Shown: in pieces, positions 63,661-64,000 of the stretch
Layout: each line of letters starts with the position of its first letter
How positions within the stretch are numbered: the first letter of the stretch is position 1
NCBI RefSeq assembly: GCF_001466725.1
Contig: NZ_CP013650.1
Coordinates: 2,790,001-2,854,000 of the forward strand
Origin: Lacimicrobium alkaliphilum
GTDB taxonomy: Bacteria > Pseudomonadota > Gammaproteobacteria > Enterobacterales > Alteromonadaceae
DNA length: 64,000 nucleotides
Direction of reading: 5' to 3'
The notes under the pieces: model-generated
Database searches by the model: none
Told to the model about the DNA's origin: nothing
The model's input: the letters and a program-made list of their open reading frames with translations, nothing else
Program-made: the position numbers and the translations under genes

Positions 63661-64000
63661 GATTCTCTCCTAACCCAATGATGACATTATTATTTTTATG
63701 GCGTCATCACCTTTTCGGGTAACGTTAAATTAAATGTTGGCACATTAAGTGCTTTGCTTTGTTTGCCTGTCAGTTTTCTGATGGGCGCTTTACCGGTTAC
63801 CTAGCCTGTAAAGATAAATGCAAAAAAGTGAGCGAAAGCTCTGGTCGCACTGACGGGTTTGATGGCCAAACCTCAAACCTCTACTACCTCCTGGCGTCAT
63901 TCCTGTCAGTCGGCCGCTTACAACAAAGGCCCTGCCTTTAACTGTGAGTCGGCATGTTATTTTTTATGGCTGTAATCTGGTAAAGTTTCTCTGTCTTCAG
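63661..64000. other. Upstream region of the flagellin at 62830
   Basis: 340 bp to the window end without a supportable gene. I found no clear minus-strand sigma-54 or sigma-28 motif for the flagellin. On the plus strand TTGGCACATTAAGTGCT (63737-63753) resembles a sigma-54 promoter (perfect -24, imperfect -12) but also forms a GCAC/GTGC palindrome; it may be an operator or chance. Confidence 0.4.

Noticed and set aside
63737..63753. Second plus-strand sigma-54-like site before the window end
   Set aside because: The -12 element is imperfect and the GCAC/GTGC palindrome gives another explanation; no downstream gene can be seen in the window.

Overview
The window looks like chromosomal DNA from a motile marine-type gammaproteobacterium, most probably Alteromonadales/Alteromonadaceae. 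I infer this from polar-flagellum gene content and gene style (FlrA/FlrB/FlrC regulators, sigma-54 and sigma-28 style promoters, a Ccm system I cytochrome c operon, MlaA, a fliK-like/FlhB-C pair next to ccmA). No rRNA, tRNA or CRISPR array was found. No species can be named from sequence alone.

Layout. (1) 1-1405: start of the flagellar basal-body operon (fliF cut by the window edge, fliE) with a sigma-54 promoter. (2) 1751-4047: two nucleotide-sugar genes (tviC/wbpP-like epimerase, tviB/wbpA-like 6-dehydrogenase). (3) 4192-11996: mlaA, then ccmI-H-G-F-E-D-C-B-A, all minus strand and mostly overlapping. (4) 12113-17584, plus strand: fliK-like, FlhB C-terminal (FlhX-like) protein, POT peptide transporter, small membrane protein, galE. 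(5) 17585-23104: repeat islands around flrC-flrB, then flrA. (6) 23415-25243: kpsF-like isomerase and a divergent flagellin. (7) 25449-34745, plus strand: sugar operon wbpB-D-E-I, rfbB-A, vioA-like aminotransferase, WbqC-like, TauD-like, sulfotransferase; then a second, frameshifted sulfotransferase. (8) 36148-37850: a methyltransferase-like gene and a decayed IS66 element at the point where the two opposing sugar operons meet. (9) 38142-61078, minus strand: one very long block. In transcription order it runs flaG, fliD, fliS, fliT-like, maf, pseB, pseC, pseF, a GT9-like gene, pseI, pseG, pseH, ACP, acyl-ligase, SDR, TagF-like, Stealth, Rossmann protein, glycosyltransferase, asparagine-synthase-like, Rossmann protein, WecF-like. 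(10) 61140-63660: two flagellin genes.

How it works together. The minus-strand block is a flagellin glycosylation island: a full pseudaminic acid pathway plus Maf sits inside the flagellar filament operon. It is extended by genes that could build a more elaborate glycan: WecF-like transferase, TagF-like and Stealth phosphotransferases, an amidotransferase, and an acyl carrier protein with ligase and reductase. The plus-strand operon would supply UDP-GlcNAc3NAcA/ManNAc3NAcA-type and dTDP-Qui4N-type donors. No flippase, polymerase or ligase for a lipid-linked polysaccharide was seen, so assembly on flagellin in the cytosol is the simplest model, though this is inference.

Four genes or gene pairs in the glycan region are split by what look like single missing bases in short homopolymers (35812-35814, 51587-51589, 55029-55032, 58178-58180). 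They may be real mutations or assembly errors and should be checked before calling pseudogenes. The most novel candidates are the phosphotransferase-rich Pse island with a recurring Rossmann domain, and a plus-strand transcript candidate between the two flagellin genes.
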